A model generated the notes under the pieces. That model did not search any database, had not been told where the DNA came from, and saw only the letters and a program-made list of their open reading frames with translations. Shown here one piece after another: positions 6,814-14,344 of a DNA stretch of 23,106 nt. The DNA is from Candidatus Peregrinibacteria bacterium. Lineage in GTDB: Bacteria; Patescibacteriota; Gracilibacteria; UBA1369. The stretch lies in the NCBI GenBank assembly GCA_014729615.1, contig WJJQ01000061.1, positions 1-23,106 of the forward strand, in the 5' to 3' direction. The translations under genes and the position numbers were made by a program. The stretch's first letter is position 1, and each line of letters opens with the position of its first letter.

Positions 6814-7359
6814 ATGAAAAACGAATATGGAAAAATCATCCCCGGTTTGCAAATCAATGGAAAACCGGCACCGTACCCTGTTGTTAACGAACGATCTATA
6901 AGGGCCACCGCTGGCATTATGTTTGCAATAGGGTTCTTTACCTTTGCCACAATATTATACACGCGCGATTACACTCTAATGTATATTATTGTACCCCTAT
7001 TCTGGCTGGATTTTTTCTTAAAAGCAGTTTTTGATCCGAAATATAGTATATTTGGTTTCTTTGGAAGACTGTTCGTTAGGGGTCAAAAACCTGAATATGT
7101 CGGAGCTATACAAAAAAGGTTTGCCTGGAGTCTGGGCTTGGCAATGGCAACGACCATGATGATCATAGCCATTGGATTTGGTATACGCGGTGTGGCGCCG
7201 TTTGCCATTTGCATGACTTGCTTGCTTTTCATGTGGATGGAATCAGCGCTGGGTATATGCGTCGGATGTAAAATATATTCTTTTTTACTTAAAAAGGGCG
7301 TTATGAAAATGCCGGAATTCAAACCTGCTTGTCCGGGTGGAGCATGCAGCATTAATTAA
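6814..7359 (+). CDS. DUF4395-type membrane protein with paired cysteines
   Basis: This 181-residue membrane protein has four predicted helices (about 31-50, 53-73, 102-126, 129-150). It fits DUF4395: an NERSIRATAG entry, a central LDFFLKAVF...S segment, a KRFAW region and the closing MESALGICVGCKIY. The function of the family is unknown. It is often seen near thioredoxin- or rhodanese-like genes, which hints at sulfur or redox chemistry. Six cysteines form three pairs: Cys133/Cys136 (CMTC), Cys149/Cys152 (CVGC) and Cys173/Cys178 in the tail (CPGGAC). A consensus promoter with a CsoR-like operator drives it, and the repressor is encoded directly upstream. Its last 8 nt overlap the convergent beta-helix gene. 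The start is fixed by the promoter; there is no Shine-Dalgarno site. Confidence 0.82.
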   Translation: MKNEYGKIIPGLQINGKPAPYPVVNERSIRATAGIMFAIGFFTFATILYTRDYTLMYIIVPLFWLDFFLKAVFDPKYSIFGFFGRLFVRGQKPEYVGAIQKRFAWSLGLAMATTMMIIAIGFGIRGVAPFAICMTCLLFMWMESALGICVGCKIYSFLLKKGVMKMPEFKPACPGGACSIN

Positions 7360-10147
7360 ACTTTTCTATAATTGTCCACGAACTGCCTTCGGATGAACCA
7401 TTAGTTAAATAGGCGTTTCCTGCAGAGCCTTCTCGCTGACATACAATTTCGTAATAATCACCGCTATTTAAATCGAAATATGCCGAAGCGTTACTTGAAG
7501 CCCACGGATCACCCGTATTGCGTGCGTAACCATAAGATGCGGCGTTAACTGGTGGAAAAGTCGTACCATTCAAACGAACGGCGCAAATCACGTTCTTTCG
7601 TTGATTGTTCGTATCTTCATAATTCACTTGATATGATATTTTATACCTTCCACTATCATTTACATAGACTCTCGTATTATCGGTACTGTTTGAATGTGAA
7701 AAGACTGTGTCTTCCGGAAAGCTTTCACTATCCCATGGTATAGGGGTGGGGTTATTAGTGTTTATATTAAATGTGCCACCGTTACCATCACTATCGTAAA
7801 ATTGGCCAATTTGTACGCCGGTGCCGCTCCCATTGGCACCTAATTGTTGCCATACCGCGGATCCCGCTGATTCGTCCAATAAAATAAAAGCCGCGTCCGT
7901 GCTTGTGTTAATCCACAGTGTTCCGGTCATGTAGCCGTCCGCAATATCATCATTATTTGTCGGGTTTACCGAATCTCTATGAAGCATTTCGCCTAAACGG
8001 GTGGCGGTGGCGTTATCAACAATATCTGTGCCAACGTTTGTAAATCTGTTGCCACTAACCAAATTGCGCTCCTGTAAATTCGATTGCAAATCTATAGCAA
8101 AGTCCCAATTATTAGTCCCGCCGACAATGTCATTGTTTGAGAAAGTGTTGTCATCACTGTTGCCCCGGACCTGAATTGCCGTTGCATTACCTGTGGAAGC
8201 TCCCTTTATTGTATTGTTTTGAATCGAAGATCTTAATAAATGGGAATTTGTACTTCCTATTTCAAACCCTTTTGTGAATCCTGTGCCGCCATTACTTGTG
8301 CCATCAATAATATTATTATTAATAATGGAATCTTCTGTGACTGTTGACGAGGCAAAGGAATCAATACCAATGGCGGTAGAACCTGTTCCAAGTGCTTGAC
8401 TGTAAACATTTGCGTTCATGTTTAAATTTCTGGCGCCACCTACATAAATTCCATAACCACTTCCGCTTGCTCCCATTCTCAGTGCGCGATTATTAAATAA
8501 TGAACTGTCATCTGCTCCAATGAATACATATGCGGTTTCGCCGACATAATCTACATTGTTACCTTCTACGAGAGCATTGGTAATGCCCTGATTGTATCCC
8601 CATACTCCCACTATTGAAGGGTCCGATGTAACATGAATACCATCTGTGAAATAAATGTTTGTGCCACTTCCCAGAACTCTGCAGTTTTGTACAACGGGCC
8701 TTATTAAACGCTCCGAAAGACCATCAAGTAATTGAATTCCGATGTCGGCGGTAGATCCTGATCCGGATTGCCCGGCGATTTTTTGAATTGTTAAATCAAG
8801 TATTCTATTGTCAGTTCCGCCGGCAACTCGCACACCATGAATATTCGAAGCAACTTCTATTTTGAAGTTTTCCAGAATAACACCATCGGCAGGCGCCGAA
8901 CCATTGGCGGCACCTATTTGTATTGCCGCGATTTCTGATCCCGTACTTGTAAAGCTGTTGGCATTAATAATGGACGCATCGCCATATCCGTTTATTTCAA
9001 TATTGTCACCGGTTATTAAGAGAGGACTGCTAATATTATAAGTTCCAGGCAACAAGGTAATCAATCCGCCATTGCCGGTTGCTTCTAAACTGTTAACAGC
9101 TGCCTGCAAATTCATATTTTCAGACACAAAAATGGATCTTTCCGGAATTGTTGTAATAGTTCCGGTAGTGTAAACATTGCCTGCTTCAGCCACCGTTACG
9201 TCCCAGTTATCCAGTTGCAATACTCCATCACCGCTTCTGCCGTCAACGAAAATGTTTGTTCCGGAGTCTAAATTGGCGCTTCCGGTATTAAATATCAAAG
9301 TCCCATTTTCAGGGATTTGAGATGTTTTAACCATGTGAATAGATACTACCGGGGGTATTGCCGCATTACTGTTAATTAAAGCATCACCAAGATCCTGAAT
9401 GCTGAAATGCACCCTGTCAAAAATTAAAGAATTAGACCCCCCTTGAACATCAACGGCATAATTGCCACTAATTGAATTTACATCAATTCTTAAGTTATTG
9501 AACCTGGTATCGAAAGATTCGATTAATCCATTCCCCGAAACTGCAATAGTTGTTCTGTCCGTACCTTTACCAACGAGCGAGACATTGGATAAATTCACAG
9601 GTGACGTTATTTGATGAGTCCCCGCGGAAAGAAGAATTATTCCGCCGGATAGTGAATTTAAGTATGTCATTGCGTCATCAATCGATGCGTAATCAAGGCC
9701 GGGCCCAACCGTAACTACCTTGGTTGATGTGCTCCCAATAGCTGTAATATCGTCCCATGCGCTACCATTGAAGACATATGTTTTTCCATCACTGCTGTTG
9801 TGATACATTTGCCCCGCCACGGGACTGGCGGGCGCGCTTGACAAATTTTCAAGAGCGAATCCTTTTAACTCGTTTAGGAGTAAATTCAGGTCATGATTTA
9901 GTGTAAATTCCTGAGCGCTGATATCAAAAGAAATTGAACCATTGTTTTGTGGAATGCTGTCATTTCCAAAAATAATGCCGGTATTTTCAACTCCGAATCC
10001 ATCATTATCCAATGTTAAAAAGGGAGAACTAAAATCGTGCGTATTGTCATCCTGAAAAATAATTCTGCCATGAGCAACGCCGGCAAACATTCCAACGCTT
10101 ACCATGCAAATCAGTAAAAATAATGCTAGTTTATAAAATTTTGGCAT
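7352..10147 (-). CDS. Large secreted beta-helix protein with phage-tail-like modules and a C1q/TNF-like C-terminal domain
   Basis: The 931 residues begin with a signal peptide (about 1-27, cleavage probably after AHG). Near residues 105-137 is a module PASPVAGQMYHNSSDGKTYV...GSAW, like linkers in phage tail fibres. A related one (GYMTGTLWINTST...AVWQQLG) comes before the C-terminal domain. Two pectate-lyase-like openings (about 149-205 and 339-400) each carry an A-rich helix followed by GG-h-I-x-L-x-x-GT-x-x-I-x-SP. The long middle is a right-handed parallel beta-helix with many N-N/D-x-I turns (e.g. NNNIIDG, SNNDIVGG, SGNRFTNV). The final ~155 residues (from GVQIGQFYD) resemble a C1q/TNF-like jelly roll. 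It is probably a cell-surface adhesin or glycan-binding or -cleaving protein. The GGGAG Shine-Dalgarno and promoter support the start. Confidence 0.85.
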   Translation of the reverse strand: MPKFYKLALFLLICMVSVGMFAGVAHGRIIFQDDNTHDFSSPFLTLDNDGFGVENTGIIFGNDSIPQNNGSISFDISAQEFTLNHDLNLLLNELKGFALENLSSAPASPVAGQMYHNSSDGKTYVFNGSAWDDITAIGSTSTKVVTVGPGLDYASIDDAMTYLNSLSGGIILLSAGTHQITSPVNLSNVSLVGKGTDRTTIAVSGNGLIESFDTRFNNLRIDVNSISGNYAVDVQGGSNSLIFDRVHFSIQDLGDALINSNAAIPPVVSIHMVKTSQIPENGTLIFNTGSANLDSGTNIFVDGRSGDGVLQLDNWDVTVAEAGNVYTTGTITTIPERSIFVSENMNLQAAVNSLEATGNGGLITLLPGTYNISSPLLITGDNIEINGYGDASIINANSFTSTGSEIAAIQIGAANGSAPADGVILENFKIEVASNIHGVRVAGGTDNRILDLTIQKIAGQSGSGSTADIGIQLLDGLSERLIRPVVQNCRVLGSGTNIYFTDGIHVTSDPSIVGVWGYNQGITNALVEGNNVDYVGETAYVFIGADDSSLFNNRALRMGASGSGYGIYVGGARNLNMNANVYSQALGTGSTAIGIDSFASSTVTEDSIINNNIIDGTSNGGTGFTKGFEIGSTNSHLLRSSIQNNTIKGASTGNATAIQVRGNSDDNTFSNNDIVGGTNNWDFAIDLQSNLQERNLVSGNRFTNVGTDIVDNATATRLGEMLHRDSVNPTNNDDIADGYMTGTLWINTSTDAAFILLDESAGSAVWQQLGANGSGTGVQIGQFYDSDGNGGTFNINTNNPTPIPWDSESFPEDTVFSHSNSTDNTRVYVNDSGRYKISYQVNYEDTNNQRKNVICAVRLNGTTFPPVNAASYGYARNTGDPWASSNASAYFDLNSGDYYEIVCQREGSAGNAYLTNGSSEGSSWTIIEKFN

Positions 10148-10151
10148 ATTT

Positions 10152-10178
10152 CTCCCATTTAATCTTTTTATTATATCA
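10152..10178 (-). promoter_or_regulatory. Extended -10 promoter and Shine-Dalgarno site of the beta-helix gene
   Basis: On the minus strand TGATATAAT (10170-10178) is an extended -10. GGGAG (10152-10156) lies 4 nt before the ATG at 10147. This is one of the few clear Shine-Dalgarno sites in the window. The promoter overlaps the first base of the divergent hpt reading frame. Confidence 0.65.
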
Positions 10179-10762
10179 TGAAAATGACTTTAAATGAAGA
10201 GATGACTGTGCTAAAAATAGTCACACATAACCCCCAAAAAATGCGACACATGGAAACACTTTTTACCCGGGAGCAGATTGAAAAAAGAATTAAGGAATTA
10301 GGTGAGCAGATTTCCGCTGATTATATTAATAGAGAGATTCTTGCAATAGGCTTGCTAAAGGGGTGCACAGTTTTTATGTCCCATTTGCTTTTGCATATTG
10401 ATGCCGATATAGAAATAGATTTTATGACAATTAGCAGTTATAAGCATGGAACAAAAAGTAATGAATTTAAATTTGTTCAAGACCTCGATACTAACGTGAA
10501 TGGAAAACACATTTTAATAGTTGAAGATATTATAGACACGGGAAAAACAATGGCTTTCACCCAAGATTTGCTAAAGCAGCGAGGTGCCGCGTCGGTGGAG
10601 ACTGTTGTTTTTGTAGACAAAAAATCCAGGCGCACTCATGAAATAGCGGAGCCAAAATATGTCGGTTTCAATTATGATGAAGAGCCTTTCATTGTAGGAT
10701 TCGGTTTCGATTTAAGCGGCAAATATAGAAATTTGCCTCACGTTTATAAATTGTCAGATTGA
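10178..10762 (+). CDS. hpt: Hypoxanthine(-guanine) phosphoribosyltransferase
   Basis: The protein transfers ribose phosphate from PRPP to hypoxanthine or guanine in purine salvage (cytoplasm). It aligns along its whole length with bacterial Hpt: LFTREQIEKRIKELGEQISA, the ILAIGLLKG pyrophosphate loop, DFMTISSYKHGT, the PRPP motif ILIVEDIIDTGKTM, the KKSRR purine-site lysine region, and GFGFDLSGKYRNLPHV. The frame is 194 residues, longer than the usual ~175-185. ATGs at 10241 and 10250 would give a more typical N-terminus (MRHMETLF...), so the first ~21 residues may not be translated. No Shine-Dalgarno site or clear promoter settles the start. It ends in TGA, which argues against a UGA-recoding code. 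Confidence 0.92.
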   Translation: MKMTLNEEMTVLKIVTHNPQKMRHMETLFTREQIEKRIKELGEQISADYINREILAIGLLKGCTVFMSHLLLHIDADIEIDFMTISSYKHGTKSNEFKFVQDLDTNVNGKHILIVEDIIDTGKTMAFTQDLLKQRGAASVETVVFVDKKSRRTHEIAEPKYVGFNYDEEPFIVGFGFDLSGKYRNLPHVYKLSD

Positions 10763-10829
10763 TTGAAAAGGCCATTGACAAATGAAAAAAATCTGACAAA
10801 CTAACGGCTAATATTTTTTTACAAATACA

Positions 10830-12074
10830 ATGGCCATATACAATTTTCGTGAAGATAAAGTATGTGTGGAAGACATTATTGAAAGTCATAATCTGCACAA
10901 TAAGAGCAAAAAAATTGCGATTTTGACTGACATGGATCACACAATGTTCAATTCCGATTTGGGTGTAGATGTTTTTTTGGAAAAATGCGGAGACATTAAA
11001 ATGTGGGAAATGGATGTGCATGAGTTCGCTTCGCTTTTGTTGCCCCGTAAATACAAGGAGATTTTTAATGATGGACTTGATGGAAGATATACAACTTTGG
11101 GATTAACAAAAGATATATGTCAGTTTATTTTGGGTCTTTCTAAAGATTTAAAATATTTATATAGATATATTCAGGTTTTGTTATCACAAAATGGAGATCA
11201 AGAGGAACTTGGTGTGGCGGTAAAACATTTTGCCAGAAAAATGATGGAATTTGATCGGGTCTTTGTTGAACATGACATGGTTTTACAACAACATTTCACA
11301 ACTCCAATGCTTATGAGAACTCGCTTTTTTGCCGGCAAAAATTCCACACCCGTGGTCAAATTAACACGAAAAGTTATGGAAAGAACGCGTGGTTCAGCCG
11401 ACAGGTTTGTAGATTTAAACTTTGATGTTAAGGACTTGCCCGGCAGAGAATACATATCTTCGGATTTTGTTGACGAGATTCATGGAAAAGAATCTCCATA
11501 TAAAGTGGTCGATCGGTATGCCGCGCACATTCAAGAAGTTGTGGACTTAATCAGGTATATGGTGGAATTTGAAAGTTCAGTTTGCAGGGTAATAAGTGGT
11601 AATTTGGAAGGGATTGCCAAAACAGCCGTTGAAAATTCAGAATACAGATTCTTGCTCGAACAGGGAGAAGTAAGAAAAACCGACGTAATTAAAGGGACAC
11701 GACTGAAAAGAAATAATGGACGTTTTGCCACAATGCCAAAAATGCCAATTTTAGGCCCCGTTAAAGTAGAGAAAGCTATGAGTTTTGCTGAAAAATATGG
11801 CAAAAAAACCAAAATTGCGCTTGGTGATTCAAAATCGGACGCGCCCATGTTGAATTATGCATTGGAAAGTGGAGGGCTGTCATTTGTCGTGGGTCAGGAT
11901 TTTAGAAAAGCTATAGAAAAATTTACCGGTGTTTTAGATATTCGCAAAGAAACTCTTAAGAGAATATTTTATGTGATTCATAATGGGAAAGAAGATGGAA
12001 GCAGGCAGTCCATGGTTCCTTATCCCAAGCCGGAACCCATTCCGTTTAGCCCGGCAATTTCCGACATTCGTTAG
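10830..12074 (+). CDS. HAD-superfamily hydrolase, phosphoserine-phosphatase-like
   Basis: This 414-residue protein has HAD motifs in the expected order. Motif I is LTDMDHTMF with nucleophile Asp34 and Asp36, motif II RVISGN (Ser256), motif III the Lys of GPVKVEKA (near 312), and motif IV ALGDSKSDAPML (Asp333, Asp337). A long helical insert between motif I and motif II (about residues 60-240) would form the cap. It is longer than SerB-type caps and may define an unusual substrate. It probably hydrolyses a phosphomonoester in the cytoplasm; the substrate is not visible. The GDSKSDAPM pattern also occurs in sugar phosphatases. The 67-nt gap after hpt holds two TGACAAA copies (near 10777 and 10792) but no convincing promoter, so the two genes may be cotranscribed. 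It ends in TAG. Confidence 0.78.
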   Translation: MAIYNFREDKVCVEDIIESHNLHNKSKKIAILTDMDHTMFNSDLGVDVFLEKCGDIKMWEMDVHEFASLLLPRKYKEIFNDGLDGRYTTLGLTKDICQFILGLSKDLKYLYRYIQVLLSQNGDQEELGVAVKHFARKMMEFDRVFVEHDMVLQQHFTTPMLMRTRFFAGKNSTPVVKLTRKVMERTRGSADRFVDLNFDVKDLPGREYISSDFVDEIHGKESPYKVVDRYAAHIQEVVDLIRYMVEFESSVCRVISGNLEGIAKTAVENSEYRFLLEQGEVRKTDVIKGTRLKRNNGRFATMPKMPILGPVKVEKAMSFAEKYGKKTKIALGDSKSDAPMLNYALESGGLSFVVGQDFRKAIEKFTGVLDIRKETLKRIFYVIHNGKEDGSRQSMVPYPKPEPIPFSPAISDIR

Positions 12075-12083
12075 TGCAAAATA

Positions 12084-12689
12084 TTAAAACAGAGATTCTT
12101 GATTACTTTCAATCGGTACAAAAATCCCTTTTTTAAGTAAAAAGTCCAAGCATTCACCGGTAGCCAAAACGTCGTTCAATGCGTTGTGCGCGCCATCAAA
12201 TTGCTTACCGAACAGGCATTTATAAAGTTCCGACAATGTCGGTGATTTTAAGCCGCCACTGCGCCCTGGAATATTACATACTTCCTTTGTTTCTTTCATC
12301 GTATCAAAAGTTTGATCCGGTAAAAAAAGCGTGTTTTTTCCAAGTCTTGCCAATTCGTTTCTAAGCATTGCAACATCAAATTCAATATTATGTGCGGCCG
12401 CAATATCGGCCTCATGGAATAAATCCAAAATATTAGATGACACTTCGTTAAAAACCGGTTCATTTGCGACCATTTCATCTGTGATTCCATGAATAAATCT
12501 GCATTCACGGGGTATTAAAACGGGTGGTTTGATCAATAAATCCATTCTTTTCAGCTCGGTAAGCTTTTTTTCATTCAATGAAATCTCGTAAATTACGCCC
12601 GCAAACTGACAAATATAGGGCTGTTCTTCCAGACCTTTATTTGGGATCGGTATTCCTGTCGTTTCTGTGTCAAATACTAAAACCTTCAT
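12084..12689 (-). CDS. DnaQ-like DEDDh 3'-5' exonuclease
   Basis: This 201-residue protein (from the ATG at 12689) begins MKVLVFDTETTG, the ExoI motif with catalytic Asp and Glu. It continues with PRECRFIHGITDEMV, ExoII (AAAHNIEFDVAML), PTLSELYKCLFG and ExoIII (AHNALNDVLAT, His and Asp). All DEDDh residues are present. Family members proofread for DNA polymerase III (epsilon subunit) or degrade DNA or RNA. With no other replication gene nearby it could be a stand-alone exonuclease or the proofreading subunit. An ATG at 12737 gives 16 more residues (MFDSENMIH...) that do not fit the family, so I prefer the shorter form. It is convergent with the HAD gene (9-nt gap) and divergent from the M23 gene. 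Confidence 0.88.
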   Translation of the reverse strand: MKVLVFDTETTGIPIPNKGLEEQPYICQFAGVIYEISLNEKKLTELKRMDLLIKPPVLIPRECRFIHGITDEMVANEPVFNEVSSNILDLFHEADIAAAHNIEFDVAMLRNELARLGKNTLFLPDQTFDTMKETKEVCNIPGRSGGLKSPTLSELYKCLFGKQFDGAHNALNDVLATGECLDFLLKKGIFVPIESNQESLF

Positions 12690-12742
12690 ATCGAAAAATA
12701 TTCTGCAAAAGTGTATCATATTTTCGGAATCAAACAATCCAT

Positions 12743-12748
12743 TATAAA
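12743..12748 (+). promoter_or_regulatory. Possible -10 element of the SLH-M23 gene, leaderless spacing
   Basis: TATAAA lies 8 nt before the ATG at 12757, which would place the transcript start at the codon. No good -35 is visible at 16-18 bp, so confidence is low. Confidence 0.35.
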
Positions 12749-12756
12749 ATCAATTC

Positions 12757-14055
12757 ATGCAAAAAAAAGTTTTATTGTTTTTGGCTCTTTTATTACCGAT
12801 AAATACGCTCGCTCATCCTATTTTAATGTCGGATCAGGTTAAATTGGGCCAAACGCTGACAATAGAAACACCGGTGTACGATCTTGAATCAGCAGAGGTA
12901 AAATATGACGATAATTTGCATCCACTTTATAAAATAACCCGCTTGCCAAAGCACGATGAACCGATCAGTAGAGCGGAATTTTTGCAATTAATATTTAAAA
13001 GCGATGAATTTGCCGATGAAAAGCCGGAATCGGTTCCGGATTACTCAGATATTGATGAATCCCATTCTTTCTATGATGAAATAGTTTTGGCGACCCAATT
13101 GGAAATTGTCAGCGGATATCATGATGGTTCGTTTAAACCATATGAAACGGTAACTCGTGGGCAGGCGGCGAAAATATTAATAAACGCTTTCAACCCCGAC
13201 CCGAAAAACGACGATCAGCCGGCTTTTGAAGACGTTCCCACCGGTCACAGATTTGAGGATCATATTAAAAAAGCTGTTCAGGCGGAAATTTTTAAAGGAT
13301 ACCCCGACGGTTTAATGCGCCCCGATCGCCCCATTAACGTGAGAGAGGCTGAAATTGTGGTGCAACGCGCCATAGATCAGAGTAAAGCGATTTTTTTGGG
13401 AGAACGTGATTATTTTAGGGGATATATAGGCATTCACAGACTGGACCGGCCCGGTGAAAAGCCCCTTGAAATCATCGTTAAAAAAGAAGGTGTTGAAGAA
13501 AAAATTGCGGATAAAATTGATGTGCAAGCCCAAAATTTTAAAACCGTCTGGTTTCAAATGGAGCCCTCCGCCAGCAAATTATTCGGAAAAGAATACATGG
13601 ACAAAACATGGGAATTAATAGACGAAGCACTTGCGTCAACCAATGACAAGCAGTTGTGGGATGGGCCTTTTATGGTACCGACCGACGGTCAAATAACACT
13701 TGAATTCGGCGACAAACTGTATATCAACGGGTCATACGCGGGATCGCATTTTGGCATAGATTACGCCAATAGCACCGGCACGCCCGTTAACGCGTCCAAT
13801 TCCGGCATCATAGCATTATCATCAGACACTCCATCGTACGGGAATGTCATTGTCATAGATCATGGGCAAAATATTTTTACAATGTATATTCATTTACATG
13901 AGCTGATAGCGGAAAAAGGGCAGACAGTTACCAAGGGACAGCAAATTGCAACTATGGGATCAACGGGAATCTCAACCGGTCCTCACCTTCATTTCACGCA
14001 TTTTATAGGAAACACAATTGTAGATTCTGAGTATTGGTTTAATTTAAGCGATTAA
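12757..14055 (+). CDS. Secreted SLH-domain M23 metallopeptidase
   Basis: This 432-residue protein has a signal peptide (residues ~1-19, ending NTLAH). Two S-layer homology-like repeats follow at about 90-145 (YSDIDESHSFYDEIVLATQL...SGYHDGSFKP) and 153-205 (FEDVPTGHRF...FKGYPDGLMRPD). After a ~100-residue linker comes an M23 peptidase domain (about 305-430) with zinc ligands His331 and Asp335 (HFGID) and the His410-Leu-His412 pair (GPHLHF). His379 in YIHLHE is the probable catalytic His. M23 enzymes cut peptide bonds in peptidoglycan stems or cross-bridges. The SLH repeats would hold it to cell-wall polymers. It likely works outside the membrane in wall remodelling, or in attack on neighbours. 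The zinc dependence links it loosely to the nearby Znu importer. Confidence 0.92.
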   Translation: MQKKVLLFLALLLPINTLAHPILMSDQVKLGQTLTIETPVYDLESAEVKYDDNLHPLYKITRLPKHDEPISRAEFLQLIFKSDEFADEKPESVPDYSDIDESHSFYDEIVLATQLEIVSGYHDGSFKPYETVTRGQAAKILINAFNPDPKNDDQPAFEDVPTGHRFEDHIKKAVQAEIFKGYPDGLMRPDRPINVREAEIVVQRAIDQSKAIFLGERDYFRGYIGIHRLDRPGEKPLEIIVKKEGVEEKIADKIDVQAQNFKTVWFQMEPSASKLFGKEYMDKTWELIDEALASTNDKQLWDGPFMVPTDGQITLEFGDKLYINGSYAGSHFGIDYANSTGTPVNASNSGIIALSSDTPSYGNVIVIDHGQNIFTMYIHLHELIAEKGQTVTKGQQIATMGSTGISTGPHLHFTHFIGNTIVDSEYWFNLSD

Positions 14056-14075
14056 AACGATTTATAAAAAAAGTA

Positions 14076-14105
14076 TTGACGGGTGAGTATATACTCACCT
14101 ATACT
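14076..14105 (+). promoter_or_regulatory. Promoter whose 18-bp spacer is a perfect palindrome
   Basis: TTGACG (14076-14081) and TATACT (14100-14105) flank the spacer 14082-14099, which reads GGTGAGTATATACTCACC and is a perfect 9+9 palindrome. A dimeric repressor bound there would sit exactly between the -35 and -10 boxes and block RNA polymerase. The downstream gene is the 54-codon basic protein. The regulator is not identified. Confidence 0.8.
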
Positions 14106-14127
14106 TGGATTGTAATTAATTAATCCA
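14106..14127 (+). repeat. 6-bp inverted repeat in the leader of the 54-codon gene
   Basis: TGGATT (14106-14111) and AATCCA (14122-14127) are inverted copies around a 10-nt AT-rich loop. The right arm ends one base before the ATG at 14129. It could be a weak leader hairpin or an extra operator. Confidence 0.45.
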
Positions 14128-14128
14128 T

Positions 14129-14293
14129 ATGAAAACTACAAGATTAAAGACAAAAAACCTTTCTCAAAGGCAAGCCATAAGCTTTTTATTAGATTATTTG
14201 ATTCAAAAAAATGCTTATGGGCACGTTGCACCGGTTAAAACGCGTCATTTAGAAATGACCGTCCGCAGTTTAAATTTAAAAAGATTGCCATAA
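14129..14293 (+). CDS. Small basic protein of 54 residues, unknown function
   Basis: The frame runs from the ATG at 14129 to TAA at 14291-14293. The product is strongly basic (many Lys and Arg, few acidic residues) and begins MKTTRLKTKNLSQRQAISFL. A helix-forming middle (QAISFLLDYLIQKNAY) is followed by a basic end (TVRSLNLKRLP). There is no signal peptide or membrane helix. I do not recognise the family. The evidence that it is real is a strong promoter with a palindromic operator placed exactly upstream and the good fit of the start to that promoter. The basic character would suit nucleic-acid binding, even autorepression through the palindrome, but that is inference. The next gene begins 51 nt later with its own promoter. 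Confidence 0.6.
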   Translation: MKTTRLKTKNLSQRQAISFLLDYLIQKNAYGHVAPVKTRHLEMTVRSLNLKRLP

Positions 14294-14295
14294 AC

Positions 14296-14341
14296 TTGCA
14301 AGAAACCAAAAAAAGTGTTACATTGACCTACTTTAAAAGGA
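14296..14341 (+). promoter_or_regulatory. Promoter and Shine-Dalgarno site of the metallopeptidase-UPF0489 pair
   Basis: TTGCAA (14296-14301), 17-bp spacer, TACATT (14319-14324). AGGA at 14338-14341 lies 3 nt before the ATG at 14345, within AAAAGGATCC. The -35 begins just after the stop codon of the 54-codon gene. Confidence 0.55.
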
Positions 14342-14344
14342 TCC

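Noticed and set aside
12084..12737. Longer DnaQ-like protein starting at 12737
   Set aside because: The family begins just before the ExoI motif; the ATG at 12689 gives the expected N-terminus.
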